Assembly: GCF_002794255.1 (NCBI RefSeq) | Contig: NZ_PGGW01000068.1 | Location: forward strand, 1-64,000 | Source of the DNA: Streptomyces carminius | GTDB taxonomy: Bacteria > Actinomycetota > Actinomycetes > Streptomycetales > Streptomycetaceae | DNA: 64,000 nt | Direction of reading: 5' to 3' | Shown here: one piece after another, positions 43,081-52,274 of the stretch | Layout of the letters: every line of letters begins with the position of its first letter | Position numbering within the stretch: the stretch's first letter is position 1 | The notes under the pieces: generated by a model | The model's input: the letters and a program-made list of their open reading frames with translations, nothing else | Told to the model about the DNA's origin: nothing | The model's database searches: none | Translations under genes and position numbers: made by a program

Positions 43081-45471
43081 GTGGACGACTACTCGGGCCG
43101 ACTGCTGGCCGACCGGTACCGGCTGCCGCGTCCGCCGTCCGACGAGTACGAACTCGTGGAGTCCCGCGCGTACGACACCGCCAGCGGGCAGGAGGTGCTG
43201 GTCCGCCAGGTGCCGCTGCCCGAGGTGGTCGACGCGGAGTTCGTGGGCCGGGGCGCCGGCGCGTATCCCGGCCGGGCCACCCGCCGTCCGGCCGATCCGG
43301 CGGTGCGGCGCGCGGTGGAGGCGGCACAGGCCGCCTCGCGGATTCCCGACCACCCCCGGCTCGACCAGGTCTTCGACGTCTTCGTCGAGGACGACGGGCT
43401 GTGGATCGTCAGCGAACTCGTCGCGGGCCGGCCGCTGGCCGCGGTGCTCGCCGAGCGTCCGCTGAGCCCTCACCGGGCCGCCGAGATAGCCGCCGACCTG
43501 CTCGCCGCGCTCCGCGCGGTCCACGCGCACGGCTGGGTCCACCGCAACATCACCCCCCGCACCGTCCTCGTCTGCGACGACGGACGCGCCTTCCTGACCG
43601 GTCTGGCCGTCGGGGCGGCGGAGGAGGCCCTGTGCGGCTACGACCCGCTTCCGGCGCCACCGAGCGTGCTGCCGCGCGGCCATGTGCCCGAGGCCCCGCC
43701 CGGCGAGGCAGGCCCACCCGGCGGCCCGGCCGTGCCCGCCAGTCTCGCGGGCCCCGTCCCGCCCCGGGGCACCCCGCCCCGGGGCGGGGTGCCCCGGCAG
43801 TCGTCCGGCGACCGGCCCGGCGGCACCGGCGGCACGTCCCGGGCGCTCCCGGCGGTGCCGCCCGGTCTCCCCGCGGCCCCCGGCTTCACCGGCCCGCCCG
43901 GTCCCGGGAGGTTCGGCCCGGAGCCGGGCCGCGGCACCGAGCGCGGCGCCCGCAGCGGCGCCATCGCCGCGTACCGGGCCGGTACCCGGGCCGCCGCGGC
44001 CCGGGCCGAGGTGGAGGCCCGCCGGACCGACGGATGGCCGGCCGGCGGCGGCGAGGACGAGGCACACGGGGCGCACGGGGCTCCCGACGGGCCCGGCGAG
44101 CACGCGCAGGGCGGCGAGCACGGGGAGAGCGGCGAGCACGGGGAGAGCGGCCCGCGCTGGGACCGGGAGAGCGAGGGGCGCTACCGCGGCCCCGCCACCG
44201 CGCTCGCCGCCGAACGCGCCCGCCAGACCCGGATCGCCGTCGTCGGCGCCGTCACCGAGCGCTGGGCACCCGAGCAGGCCGGCCCGGTGTACGAGAACTG
44301 GCGGCTGGCACCGCCCGTCGGCCCGGCGGCCGACCTGTGGGCGCTGGGCGCGCTGCTGTTCCGGGCGGTGCAGGGGCACGCGCCCTACCCGGAGGAGTCC
44401 GCGGCCGAGCTGGCGCAGATGGTGTGCGCCGAGCCGCCCGCGTTCGCCGAGGAGTGCGGGGCGCTGCGGCCCGTCGTGGAGTCGCTGCTGCGCCAGGACC
44501 CGACCGAGCGGCCGGACTTCGAGGAGCTGGGCGGCTGGCTGCGTTCCCTGATCCGGTCCGCGCCCGAACCGGAGGTGGGGCGGCACACGGTCACCGCGCC
44601 CCTGACGCTGGAGGCCGCCGCACCCGCCGATCCCCGGCGGCTGCCGATCCTGCGGCGCCGGGGCGAGCTGGTCCGCAGGAGGCGTACCGAGCGGTCGCCG
44701 GTGCCCACCCGCGCCCGGCACCGGCGGGCCCGCGGGGGCGGCGGCCCGCGCCGGCTGGGGCTGGTGCTGGTCGGGCTGATCCTGGCGCTGCTCGCCGGGA
44801 CGCTGGTGTACGCCGCGCTGTTCATGCCCGGGGCCGGGGAGGGTTCCTCCGCGGACACCGGCAACCAGCGCGCCGGCCGGGTGGGCACCCAGCCCGGTGA
44901 GCAGGAAGGACAGCGGAAGGAGGGCTCCGGCCCCTCGGCGGAGCCCGAGTCGTCCGCGCCGCGGGAGTCGGCCGGGGCGGCCGGCGGATCCGAGCAGCCG
45001 CAGACCGAGGAGCCGGCCGCCGGACTCAACGGCTACACCGTGCACAAGGGCGGCGGCTTCCAGATCGCCGTCCCCGAGGGCTGGCGGCGCGGCGGCCCGA
45101 ACGGCAGCGGGCAGACCGTCTTCACCGGCGGCGGCCTGGAGCTGGTCGTCGTGCCCGGCCGGGACACCACCGAGGAGTACGGCGACGACCCGATGGCGTA
45201 CCTCACGGGCGAGCAGCCGGAGCTGGAGGCGTACCGGGCCGCCGACTGGGCGACCAACTCCGGTATGCGGCGGATAGAGGTCGGCCGCACGGTCATGGCC
45301 GAGGGCCGGTTCAGCTGGCGCGACGGCGGGGGCGAGACCTATGTGCGCGACCGGTCGATGATCATCGACGGCCGCTACCACACGGTGCTGGTCAGGGGCC
45401 CGGAGAGCCGGAAGGCCGCCGTCGACCGGCACTTCGGGAAGCTGGCGGACACCTACCGCGTCACCGGCTGA
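43081..45471 (+). CDS. membrane pseudokinase
   Basis: A 796-residue protein built like its kinase neighbours but degenerate at every catalytic site. There is no glycine loop, VAIK is LVRQV, HRD is HRN (154-156, VHRNITPRTVL) and DFG is GLA (LTGLAVG). A Pro/Gly-rich insertion of about 200 residues (roughly 185-380) replaces the activation loop before a preserved C-lobe (ADLWALGALLFRAVQG; LLRQDPTERPDFEEL). A transmembrane helix lies at about 558-580, then an extracellular domain (FQIAVPEGWRRGG). GTG 43081 with GGGGAGG upstream. Probably regulatory or scaffolding for the flanking kinases. Confidence 0.88.
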   Translation: MDDYSGRLLADRYRLPRPPSDEYELVESRAYDTASGQEVLVRQVPLPEVVDAEFVGRGAGAYPGRATRRPADPAVRRAVEAAQAASRIPDHPRLDQVFDVFVEDDGLWIVSELVAGRPLAAVLAERPLSPHRAAEIAADLLAALRAVHAHGWVHRNITPRTVLVCDDGRAFLTGLAVGAAEEALCGYDPLPAPPSVLPRGHVPEAPPGEAGPPGGPAVPASLAGPVPPRGTPPRGGVPRQSSGDRPGGTGGTSRALPAVPPGLPAAPGFTGPPGPGRFGPEPGRGTERGARSGAIAAYRAGTRAAAARAEVEARRTDGWPAGGGEDEAHGAHGAPDGPGEHAQGGEHGESGEHGESGPRWDRESEGRYRGPATALAAERARQTRIAVVGAVTERWAPEQAGPVYENWRLAPPVGPAADLWALGALLFRAVQGHAPYPEESAAELAQMVCAEPPAFAEECGALRPVVESLLRQDPTERPDFEELGGWLRSLIRSAPEPEVGRHTVTAPLTLEAAAPADPRRLPILRRRGELVRRRRTERSPVPTRARHRRARGGGGPRRLGLVLVGLILALLAGTLVYAALFMPGAGEGSSADTGNQRAGRVGTQPGEQEGQRKEGSGPSAEPESSAPRESAGAAGGSEQPQTEEPAAGLNGYTVHKGGGFQIAVPEGWRRGGPNGSGQTVFTGGGLELVVVPGRDTTEEYGDDPMAYLTGEQPELEAYRAADWATNSGMRRIEVGRTVMAEGRFSWRDGGGETYVRDRSMIIDGRYHTVLVRGPESRKAAVDRHFGKLADTYRVTG

Positions 45472-45573
45472 GGCCCCGGCGGCCGGCCGTCCCGCCCGCC
45501 GGGTGTCACAGCTTCGGCACCTGATGGGAACAACTGTGGCGCCCGGGAACGGCCACAGGGTACTGATGGGCCC

Positions 45574-47223
45574 ATGACCGACCAGCCAGACCGGGCGCAC
45601 GAGCCCACCAGCTACGAGTTGCCGCCGCCCGGGGCGCCCGCGCCGCGGGATCTGCCCGGGGCCGACCGGGCCGCCGTCGCGTACCAGCCCACCCGGACCG
45701 CGGCGCGGCCCGGCCGGCCCGCACCGCCGGCCCGGCCCGTGCCGCCGGAGGAGCCGCGGGCGGGGCAGCCGGACGGCGACCGGCTCGTCGGCGGGCGCTA
45801 CCGGCTGCTGGCCCGGCTCGGCCACGGCGGGATGGGCACGGTCTGGCGCGCCCGGGACGAGACCGTGGGCCGCGAGGTGGCGATCAAGGAGCCCCGGCTC
45901 CCCGACCACCTGAGCGAGCACGAGCGGCAGACGGCGTACCAGCGGATGCGCCGCGAGGCCCGGGCCGCCGCCGGGATCGACCACCCGTCCGTCGTCACCG
46001 TCCACGACGTGGTGGTGGAGGACGGCCGCCCCTGGATCGTGATGGAGCTGGTCAAGGGGCACTCCCTGGGCGAGGTGCTGGCCGAGGGCACCATCGAGCC
46101 GAGGGAGGCGGCCCGGATCGGCCTCGCCGTCCTGGGCGCGCTGGCCGCCGCGCACGAGGTGGGCGTGCTGCACCGGGACGTCAAGCCGGACAACGTCCTG
46201 CTCGGCAGGCACGACCGGGTCGTCCTCACGGACTTCGGCATCGCCCAGGTCGAGGGCGAGCAGAAACTCACCGAGACCGGCGCCTTCGTCGGTTCGCCCG
46301 AGTACATAGCCCCCGAGCGGGTGCTGGGGCAGCGGCCCGGACCCGAGTCCGACCTGTGGTCGCTGGGCGTGGTGCTGTACGCGGCGGTCGAGGGCATGTC
46401 CCCGTTCCGCCGCTCCACCGCACCCGCCACGCTCCAGGCCATCATCTCGGCCGAGCCGCAGAACCCGGCCCGGGCCGGTGGCGCGCTGAGCGCGCTCGTC
46501 ATGCGGCTGCTGCGCAAGGACCCCGCCGCCCGACCGGACGCCGTGGAGGTGCGGCAGGAGCTGGAGAGCATCGCCCGCCCGGCCGCCGCGGCCCGGCTGG
46601 CGGGCGGCGGCGGGCCGGGGCCGCTGTCCCGGGCCGGCCGGGCGCTGCGCACCAGCCGCCGGGCCGGGGTGCTCACCGGCACCGGTGTGCTGCTGTCCGC
46701 CGCCGCGGTGGCGGCGGCGCTGTACTGGCCCGTCGACGACGGCCTGCCCGAGGGCTGGAAGCGGTACGACGAGAAGGACCGGGTGAACGCCTCGCTGGGC
46801 GCCCCGGCGGACTACGCGCGCTCGGTGGACGACAACGAGGTGATGCTGACCTCGCCCGACAAGAACTTCACCGTCTGGCTCCAGCGCAACCACGACGAGT
46901 GGAACAGCCCGGTCGCCGAGGCCAACGAGTGGCTGGACTTCTACCGGGACAAGCCCTACGAGAGCGACATGACCGAGGTGGAGGGCCGGGTCACCGAGGC
47001 GGAGTACCGGGGCGAGCCGCGCGCCGCCGAGCTGACGGTGACCTATGTCCCGGACGGCGACGAGGAGGGCAACAGGCTCCGGCGCCGCGAGTTCTACTAC
47101 ATCGACGAGAAGGCCGAGGAGTGGCGGCTGGTGGTGCAGATGCCCGCGGCGGGGGAGAGCAGGGAGTCGGGGGAGCGGCTCTTCACCGGCCTCGTGGCGC
47201 ATCTGGACATCGAGAGGAAGTGA
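45574..47223 (+). CDS. membrane Ser/Thr protein kinase
   Basis: A 549-residue kinase with a disordered Pro-rich N-terminus of about 70 residues. The complete kinase domain has GHGGMGTVW, Lys 105 (VAIKE), HRDVKPDN (200-207), DFG (220-222) and IAPERVLG. A transmembrane helix at about 360-385 precedes an extracellular domain of about 160 residues (VNASLGAPADYARSV onward) related in position and pattern to those of the two upstream genes. It lies 102 bp after the pseudokinase and may have its own promoter. Confidence 0.92.
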   Translation: MTDQPDRAHEPTSYELPPPGAPAPRDLPGADRAAVAYQPTRTAARPGRPAPPARPVPPEEPRAGQPDGDRLVGGRYRLLARLGHGGMGTVWRARDETVGREVAIKEPRLPDHLSEHERQTAYQRMRREARAAAGIDHPSVVTVHDVVVEDGRPWIVMELVKGHSLGEVLAEGTIEPREAARIGLAVLGALAAAHEVGVLHRDVKPDNVLLGRHDRVVLTDFGIAQVEGEQKLTETGAFVGSPEYIAPERVLGQRPGPESDLWSLGVVLYAAVEGMSPFRRSTAPATLQAIISAEPQNPARAGGALSALVMRLLRKDPAARPDAVEVRQELESIARPAAAARLAGGGGPGPLSRAGRALRTSRRAGVLTGTGVLLSAAAVAAALYWPVDDGLPEGWKRYDEKDRVNASLGAPADYARSVDDNEVMLTSPDKNFTVWLQRNHDEWNSPVAEANEWLDFYRDKPYESDMTEVEGRVTEAEYRGEPRAAELTVTYVPDGDEEGNRLRRREFYYIDEKAEEWRLVVQMPAAGESRESGERLFTGLVAHLDIERK

Positions 47224-47346
47224 CCCGGCCGGGCCAGGTCCCGGACCGGGCGCGCGGTCGAATCCGCCAGTGCTCACTGGCGGGTTCCGTAAAAAAGGTT
47301 ACCGACGGGTACCCATGTCGGCGGCATTCGTCCTACCCTCCGCTGT

Positions 47347-49023
47347 ATGACGGAATCGCCAGGTACCACCGCCAGAGCCGCCGGGGTCGCCGGGACTGCC
47401 GGGGCCGCCGCCGGACCGGTACGTCCGGCGCCCGCGCCGGACGGCAACCCGGTCGCCCCCGCCCCCACCGCCGCCCGCACCGCCGCGGACGTGGTGACCG
47501 CCGACCTGGTCGCCCGCCTGACCGAGGACGTCACCGGCAGCGGCACCACCGCCTGCCACACCCCGTTCACCGGGGAGAAGCTGGCCGACCTGCCCGAGGC
47601 CGCGCCCGAGGACGTCGCCGCGGCCTTCGCCCGGGCGCGGCGGGCGCAGCGGCGGTGGGCGGCCCGGCCGGCACGGGAGCGCGCCGCGGTACTGCTGCGC
47701 TTCCACGACCTGCTGCTGAGCCGCCAGCGTGAGGTGCTGGACCTGAACCAGCTGGAGACCGGCAAGGCGCGGCTGCACGCGCACGAGGAGGTGCAGGCGG
47801 TCGCCGTCGCCGCCCGGTACTACGGCCGCACGGCCCCCGCCCACCTGCGCCCCAGGCGCCGGGCCGGCGCCTTCCCGGTGCTGACGAAGACCCTGGAGCT
47901 GCGCCACCCGAAGGGCGTCGTCGGGCTGATCGCACCCTGGAACTACCCGCTGGAGCTGTCCGTCGGCGACGCCCTGCCCGCCTTCGCCGCGGGCAACGCG
48001 GTGGTGATGAAGCCCGACACCGAGACCGCGCTGACCGCGCTGTGGGCGCGCCGCCTGCTGATCGAGGCCGGGCTGCCCGCGGACGTGTGGCAGGTGGTCG
48101 TCGGCGACGGCCCCGTCGTCGGTCCGGCGGTGGTCGAGCACGCCGACTACGTCTCCTTCACCGGCTCCACCCGCACCGGCCGCGAGGTCGCCCGGCGCGC
48201 CGCGGACCGGCTGGTGGGCTGCTCGCTGGAGCTGGGCGGTAAGAACGCCATGATCGTCCTGGCCGACGCCGACCCGGACCGGGCGGCGGCCGGCGCGGTG
48301 CGCGGCGCGTTCTCCTCGGCCGGCCAGCTGTGCATCTCCATCGAGCGGCTCTACGTCCACGCCTCCGTCGCCGACGCCTTCACCGAGCGCCTCGTCGCCC
48401 GCACGAGGGCCCTGCGGCTGGGCACCGCGCTCGCCTACGGCGCCGACATGGGCTCCCTCGCCTCCGAGCGGCAGCTCCGGACCGTCACCGAGCATGTGGC
48501 GGAGGCCGTCGCCAAGGGCGCGAAGGTCCTGGCGGGCGGGCGGCCCCGCCCCGACGTCGGCCCGTTCTTCCACGAGCCGACCGTCCTGGCGGGCGTCACC
48601 GCCGACATGGCCGTCTGCGGGGAGGAGACCTTCGGGCCCGTCGTCTCCGTCCACCGCTTCACCGACGAGGACGAGGCGGTCGCCCTCGCCAACGCCACCC
48701 CGTACGGGCTCAACGCCAGTGTGTGGAGCCGCAACGGCCGCCGGGCCCGCGCCCTGGCCACCCGGCTGCGCGCCGGCACGGTGAACGTCAACGAGGCCTA
48801 CGGCGCGGCGTACGGCAGCGTCCAGGCCCCGATGGGCGGCATGGGCGACTCCGGGCTGGGCCGCCGGCACGGTGCGGAGGGCATCCTCAAGTACACCGAG
48901 GCGCAGACCGTCGCCCAGCAGCGCGTGGTGCCCCTGGCGCCGTCGTTCGGCATGGACGACGAGAGGTACGCGGCGTTCATGAACACCTCCCTGCGCGCGC
49001 TGAAGGCCCTCCGCCTCCGCTGA
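47347..49023 (+). CDS. gabD2: succinate-semialdehyde dehydrogenase
   Basis: NAD(P)-dependent aldehyde dehydrogenase oxidising succinic semialdehyde to succinate (GABA shunt). The 558-residue product has a low-complexity Ala/Pro N-terminus of about 45 residues, LIAPWNYPLELSVGDALPA, SFTGSTRTGREVA, the catalytic Glu 295 (LELGGKN) and Cys 329 (SAGQLCISIERLYV). The last pattern is that of the actinobacterial GabD2 type. There is no SD; TACCCT (47334-47339) is 7 nt before the ATG, suggesting leaderless initiation. A pyrimidine-rich tract follows. Confidence 0.9.
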   Translation: MTESPGTTARAAGVAGTAGAAAGPVRPAPAPDGNPVAPAPTAARTAADVVTADLVARLTEDVTGSGTTACHTPFTGEKLADLPEAAPEDVAAAFARARRAQRRWAARPARERAAVLLRFHDLLLSRQREVLDLNQLETGKARLHAHEEVQAVAVAARYYGRTAPAHLRPRRRAGAFPVLTKTLELRHPKGVVGLIAPWNYPLELSVGDALPAFAAGNAVVMKPDTETALTALWARRLLIEAGLPADVWQVVVGDGPVVGPAVVEHADYVSFTGSTRTGREVARRAADRLVGCSLELGGKNAMIVLADADPDRAAAGAVRGAFSSAGQLCISIERLYVHASVADAFTERLVARTRALRLGTALAYGADMGSLASERQLRTVTEHVAEAVAKGAKVLAGGRPRPDVGPFFHEPTVLAGVTADMAVCGEETFGPVVSVHRFTDEDEAVALANATPYGLNASVWSRNGRRARALATRLRAGTVNVNEAYGAAYGSVQAPMGGMGDSGLGRRHGAEGILKYTEAQTVAQQRVVPLAPSFGMDDERYAAFMNTSLRALKALRLR

Positions 49024-49145
49024 TCCCGACCTCCTCGTCCGCCTTTCCCCGCCCACCCCCGTTTTCCCCCGTCCCTCTCCTTCCGCCTCTCCTTCCGTCT
49101 CTCCTCCGCTGTGAGAACAGCGTCGCGCCACCCGGAGGTACCGCC

Positions 49146-51017
49146 ATGCCCCGACCGCAGGACGAAACCCCCCATACGCCGCAGGAAACCCCGCCCGGGG
49201 AGCCGTACGACTACGACGTGATCGTCGTCGGCTCCGGTTTCGGCGGCTCGGTGGCCGCCCTGCGGCTGACGGAGAAGGGCTACCGGGTGGGCGTGCTGGA
49301 GGCGGGCCGCCGCTTCACCCGCGCCACGCTGCCGAAGAACTCCTGGGACCTGCGGAACTACCTGTGGGCACCGGCGCTGGGTCTGTACGGCATTCAGCGC
49401 ATCCATCTGATGGACAAGGTCATGATCCTGGCCGGCGCCGGGGTGGGCGGCGGCTCGCTGAACTACGCCAACACCCTCTACGTCCCGCCGCCCGCCTTCT
49501 TCACCGACCGCCAGTGGGGCCACATCACCGACTGGCAGGAGGAGTTGGGGCCCCACTACGACCAGGCCAGACGCATGCTGGGAGTACGGCTCAACCCCAC
49601 CGTCACCCCCTCCGACGCTCATCTGCGGGCCGCCGCGGAGAAGATGGGCGTCGGCGACACCTTCCACCCGGCCCCGGTGGGCGTCTTCTTCGGCGACGGC
49701 GAGGACGCCGGGGGAAAGGCGCGGGCGGAGCCGGGCGGGGAGGTGCCCGACCCCTACTTCGGCGGCGCGGGGCCGTCCCGCCGCGCCTGCACCGAGTGCG
49801 GCGAGTGCATGACCGGCTGCCGCCACGGCGCCAAGAACACCCTCACCGAGAACTACCTGTACCTGGCCGAGAAGGCCGGCGCGGCCGTCCACCCGATGAC
49901 CACCGTCACCGAGGTGGCCGAGGACGGCCGCGGCGGTTTCACCGTCACCACCGTGCCGACCGGCCGGCGCCGCCGGGGGAGGCGGACGGTGCTGCGCTGC
50001 CGGCGGGTCGTCGTCGCCGCCGGGACCTACGGCACCCAGACCCTGCTGCACCGCATGCGCGACACCGGCACCCTGCCGGGGATCTCCCCGCGGCTGGGCG
50101 AGCTGACCCGCACCAACTCCGAGGCCCTGGTGGGCGCGCTGACCACCCGGCGCCGCTACCGGAGGAAGTACGGGCCCGGCGCCGCACCGGACTTCACCCG
50201 GGGCGTGGCCATCACCTCCTCCGTCCACCCGAACGAGAACACCCACATCGAGCCGGTCCGCTACGGCAGGGGCTCCAACGCGATGGGCGCGCTGTCCGTC
50301 CTCCAGGTGCCGTACGGCGGGCGCCTGCCGAGGCCGCTGGCCTTCGCCGCGCACTGCCTGCGCCACCCGGTGCTGACGGCGCGGACGCTGTCCAACCACC
50401 GCTGGTCGGAGCGGACCATCATCGGCCTGGTGATGCAGTCGCTGGACAACTCCCTGACCACCTACCGCCGCACCAGGGGCCCGGGGAAGGGACTGCTGAC
50501 GGCGAGACAGGGCCACGGCGCCCCCAACCCCGACCACATCCCCGAGGGCGCCGAGGCCGCCCGGCTCATCGCGGAGGAGATCAACGGCTTCCCCGGCACG
50601 AACGTCGGCGAGCTGATGGGCACCCCGCTGACCGCGCACTTCCTGGGCGGCTGCCCGATCGGCGCCTCGCCCGAGGAGGGCGTCGTCGACCCCTACCACC
50701 GGCTCTACGGGCACCCGGGCATCTCGGTGGTGGACGGCGCGGCCGTCTCCGCCAACCTGGGCGTCAACCCCTCGCTGACCATCACCGCCCAGGCCGAGCG
50801 CGCCATGTCCCTGTGGCCCAACAAGGGCGAGCCCGACCCCCGGCCCGAGCAGGGCACCGGGTATGTGCGGGTGCCGCCCGTACCGCCCCGCGCGCCCGTG
50901 GTGCCGGAGCACGCGTTCGCGGCGCTGCGGCTGCCGCTGCTGCCGGTGCCGGCCGTACCGCCGCGGCCGGCGGGGGCTGTAGAGCCCGCCGAGCCCGCCG
51001 AGCCCGCGGGGGCCTGA
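49146..51017 (+). CDS. GMC oxidoreductase, cholesterol-oxidase-like
   Basis: FAD enzyme of 623 residues related to mycobacterial ChoD. The FAD loop is DVIVVGSGFGGSVAALRL (about 20-37) and the GAGVGGGSLNYANTLY segment marks the GMC fold. A four-Cys motif CTECGECMTGC follows, of the type annotated as ferredoxin-like, and the C-terminal FLGGCPIG, SVVDGAAVSANLGVNPSLTI includes the active-site region. The C-terminus is a Pro-rich tail. ATG 49146 has GGAGG upstream. Substrate not established; it follows the dehydrogenase gene by 122 bp. Confidence 0.87.
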   Translation: MPRPQDETPHTPQETPPGEPYDYDVIVVGSGFGGSVAALRLTEKGYRVGVLEAGRRFTRATLPKNSWDLRNYLWAPALGLYGIQRIHLMDKVMILAGAGVGGGSLNYANTLYVPPPAFFTDRQWGHITDWQEELGPHYDQARRMLGVRLNPTVTPSDAHLRAAAEKMGVGDTFHPAPVGVFFGDGEDAGGKARAEPGGEVPDPYFGGAGPSRRACTECGECMTGCRHGAKNTLTENYLYLAEKAGAAVHPMTTVTEVAEDGRGGFTVTTVPTGRRRRGRRTVLRCRRVVVAAGTYGTQTLLHRMRDTGTLPGISPRLGELTRTNSEALVGALTTRRRYRRKYGPGAAPDFTRGVAITSSVHPNENTHIEPVRYGRGSNAMGALSVLQVPYGGRLPRPLAFAAHCLRHPVLTARTLSNHRWSERTIIGLVMQSLDNSLTTYRRTRGPGKGLLTARQGHGAPNPDHIPEGAEAARLIAEEINGFPGTNVGELMGTPLTAHFLGGCPIGASPEEGVVDPYHRLYGHPGISVVDGAAVSANLGVNPSLTITAQAERAMSLWPNKGEPDPRPEQGTGYVRVPPVPPRAPVVPEHAFAALRLPLLPVPAVPPRPAGAVEPAEPAEPAGA

Positions 51018-51025
51018 GGAAACAC

Positions 51026-51070
51026 GACGGGAGGGGGTGGAGCGGCTCGGCCGCTCCACCCCCTCCCGTC
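51026..51070. terminator. 21-bp hairpin between convergent genes
   Basis: A perfect 21-bp stem (51026-51046 with 51050-51070) closes on a TCG triloop. It lies between the GMC oxidoreductase and the LAETG protein, serving both directions. Confidence 0.85.
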
Positions 51071-51095
51071 ATACGGTCAGGCGGTCACACCACCG

Positions 51096-52274
51096 TCAGG
51101 CGACGGCGGAGCCGTCCGTCCCGGCACCCTTGCGGCGCCGCACGACGAACATGGCCCCGGCGCCCAGCGCCACGGCCGCGCCGCCCGCGAGGGCGAACAT
51201 CGGCAGCGCGGAGGACGAGCCGGTCTCGGCGAGCTTGCCGTCGACGGGCAGCTCCTTGGACTCGCTCGGCTTCTTCCCGTCCAGCGGCTTCTTGGCGCCG
51301 CCCTGCGGCTTCTCACCGCTCGGCTTGGCGTCCTCGACCTTGTCCGGCTTGCTGCCGGCCTTGGCGACGGTGAACTCGTAGGCGTCGCCGTTGCCGCGGC
51401 AGGTCTTGCCCTTGCCCGCGTAGACGGCGTTGGTCACGGCGAGGGAGGAACCGGCGGGCGCGGCGGCGTCGATGCGCACCCGCAGCTGCATCTCGACGGA
51501 CGCCTTCGGGTCGATCTGGTCGATGAGGCCGACGAAGGTGCCGGTCACGACGGCTTCACCGTTCTCGTCCTCGTAGACGGCCTGGTACGAGTCGGTCCAC
51601 TTGCCGTTCTCGGGGTTCTTGTACTGGAGCTCCGTGAGGTCCAGGGCGAGGGGGTTCTTGTCGTCGTCCTCGGTGTACTCGGTGAAGGCCTCGACGTAGA
51701 CGTTCTTGAGGGTCTTCTTCGAGCCGTTCTTCACCGTGAACTCGAAGTTGTGCCAGCCCGAGCCGGCCACGATCGTGTTGGGCAGACCGGCGATGGTGGC
51801 GCTGAGCTTGCTGTCGAGGTCGAGCTTCTCGCAGTCGAACGGCAGCCAGGGCTCGTCCTCCTCGCCCGGCTTCTCGTCCTCGGGCTTCTCGCCCTCCGGG
51901 GTCTCCTTCTCGGGGGTCTCGTCGTCGGGCTTCTTCTCGCCCTCCGGCTTCTCCGCGTCGGGGACCTCGCCCTCCGGCTTCTCCGTGCCGGGGGTCTCCG
52001 TGCCGGGGGTCTCGGACTCCGCCCCGTCGGTGCTGCCCTCGGTGTTCCCGGTGTTCTCGTCCCCGGTGCCTTCCGAGGAGTCGCTGCCGGAGGTGTCGTC
52101 GGCGTCCTGGCCGTCGGTGTCCTGGTCGGCACCCTCCTGGCCGGGCTGGGTCTGGGTGGTGTCCGTGCCGCCGTTGTCGTTCTCGCTGGCGTACGCGGCG
52201 GGTGCCGCGAGCAGGGCGGCGGGTGCGATGACGGCCGTGGCGGCGGCAGCCGCGAGGGCGCGACGAAGCTTCAT
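51096..52274 (-). CDS. LAETG sortase-anchored surface protein
   Basis: A 392-residue exported protein. The signal peptide (residues 1-29, ending APAAYAS) is followed by an acidic Thr/Ser stretch and a Pro/Glu/Lys-rich region with repeated PEGE and TPGTE units (to about 150). A central domain (FDCEKLDLDSKLSATIAGLPN; NFEFTVKNGSKK; QLRVRIDAAAPAGS) looks like a beta-sandwich. The C-terminus is a class E type sorting signal: LAETG at 348, a hydrophobic helix and RRRKG. ATG 52274 with GAGG upstream. Streptomyces SrtE enzymes recognise LAxTG. Function unknown. Confidence 0.88.
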   Translation of the reverse strand: MKLRRALAAAAATAVIAPAALLAAPAAYASENDNGGTDTTQTQPGQEGADQDTDGQDADDTSGSDSSEGTGDENTGNTEGSTDGAESETPGTETPGTEKPEGEVPDAEKPEGEKKPDDETPEKETPEGEKPEDEKPGEEDEPWLPFDCEKLDLDSKLSATIAGLPNTIVAGSGWHNFEFTVKNGSKKTLKNVYVEAFTEYTEDDDKNPLALDLTELQYKNPENGKWTDSYQAVYEDENGEAVVTGTFVGLIDQIDPKASVEMQLRVRIDAAAPAGSSLAVTNAVYAGKGKTCRGNGDAYEFTVAKAGSKPDKVEDAKPSGEKPQGGAKKPLDGKKPSESKELPVDGKLAETGSSSALPMFALAGGAAVALGAGAMFVVRRRKGAGTDGSAVA

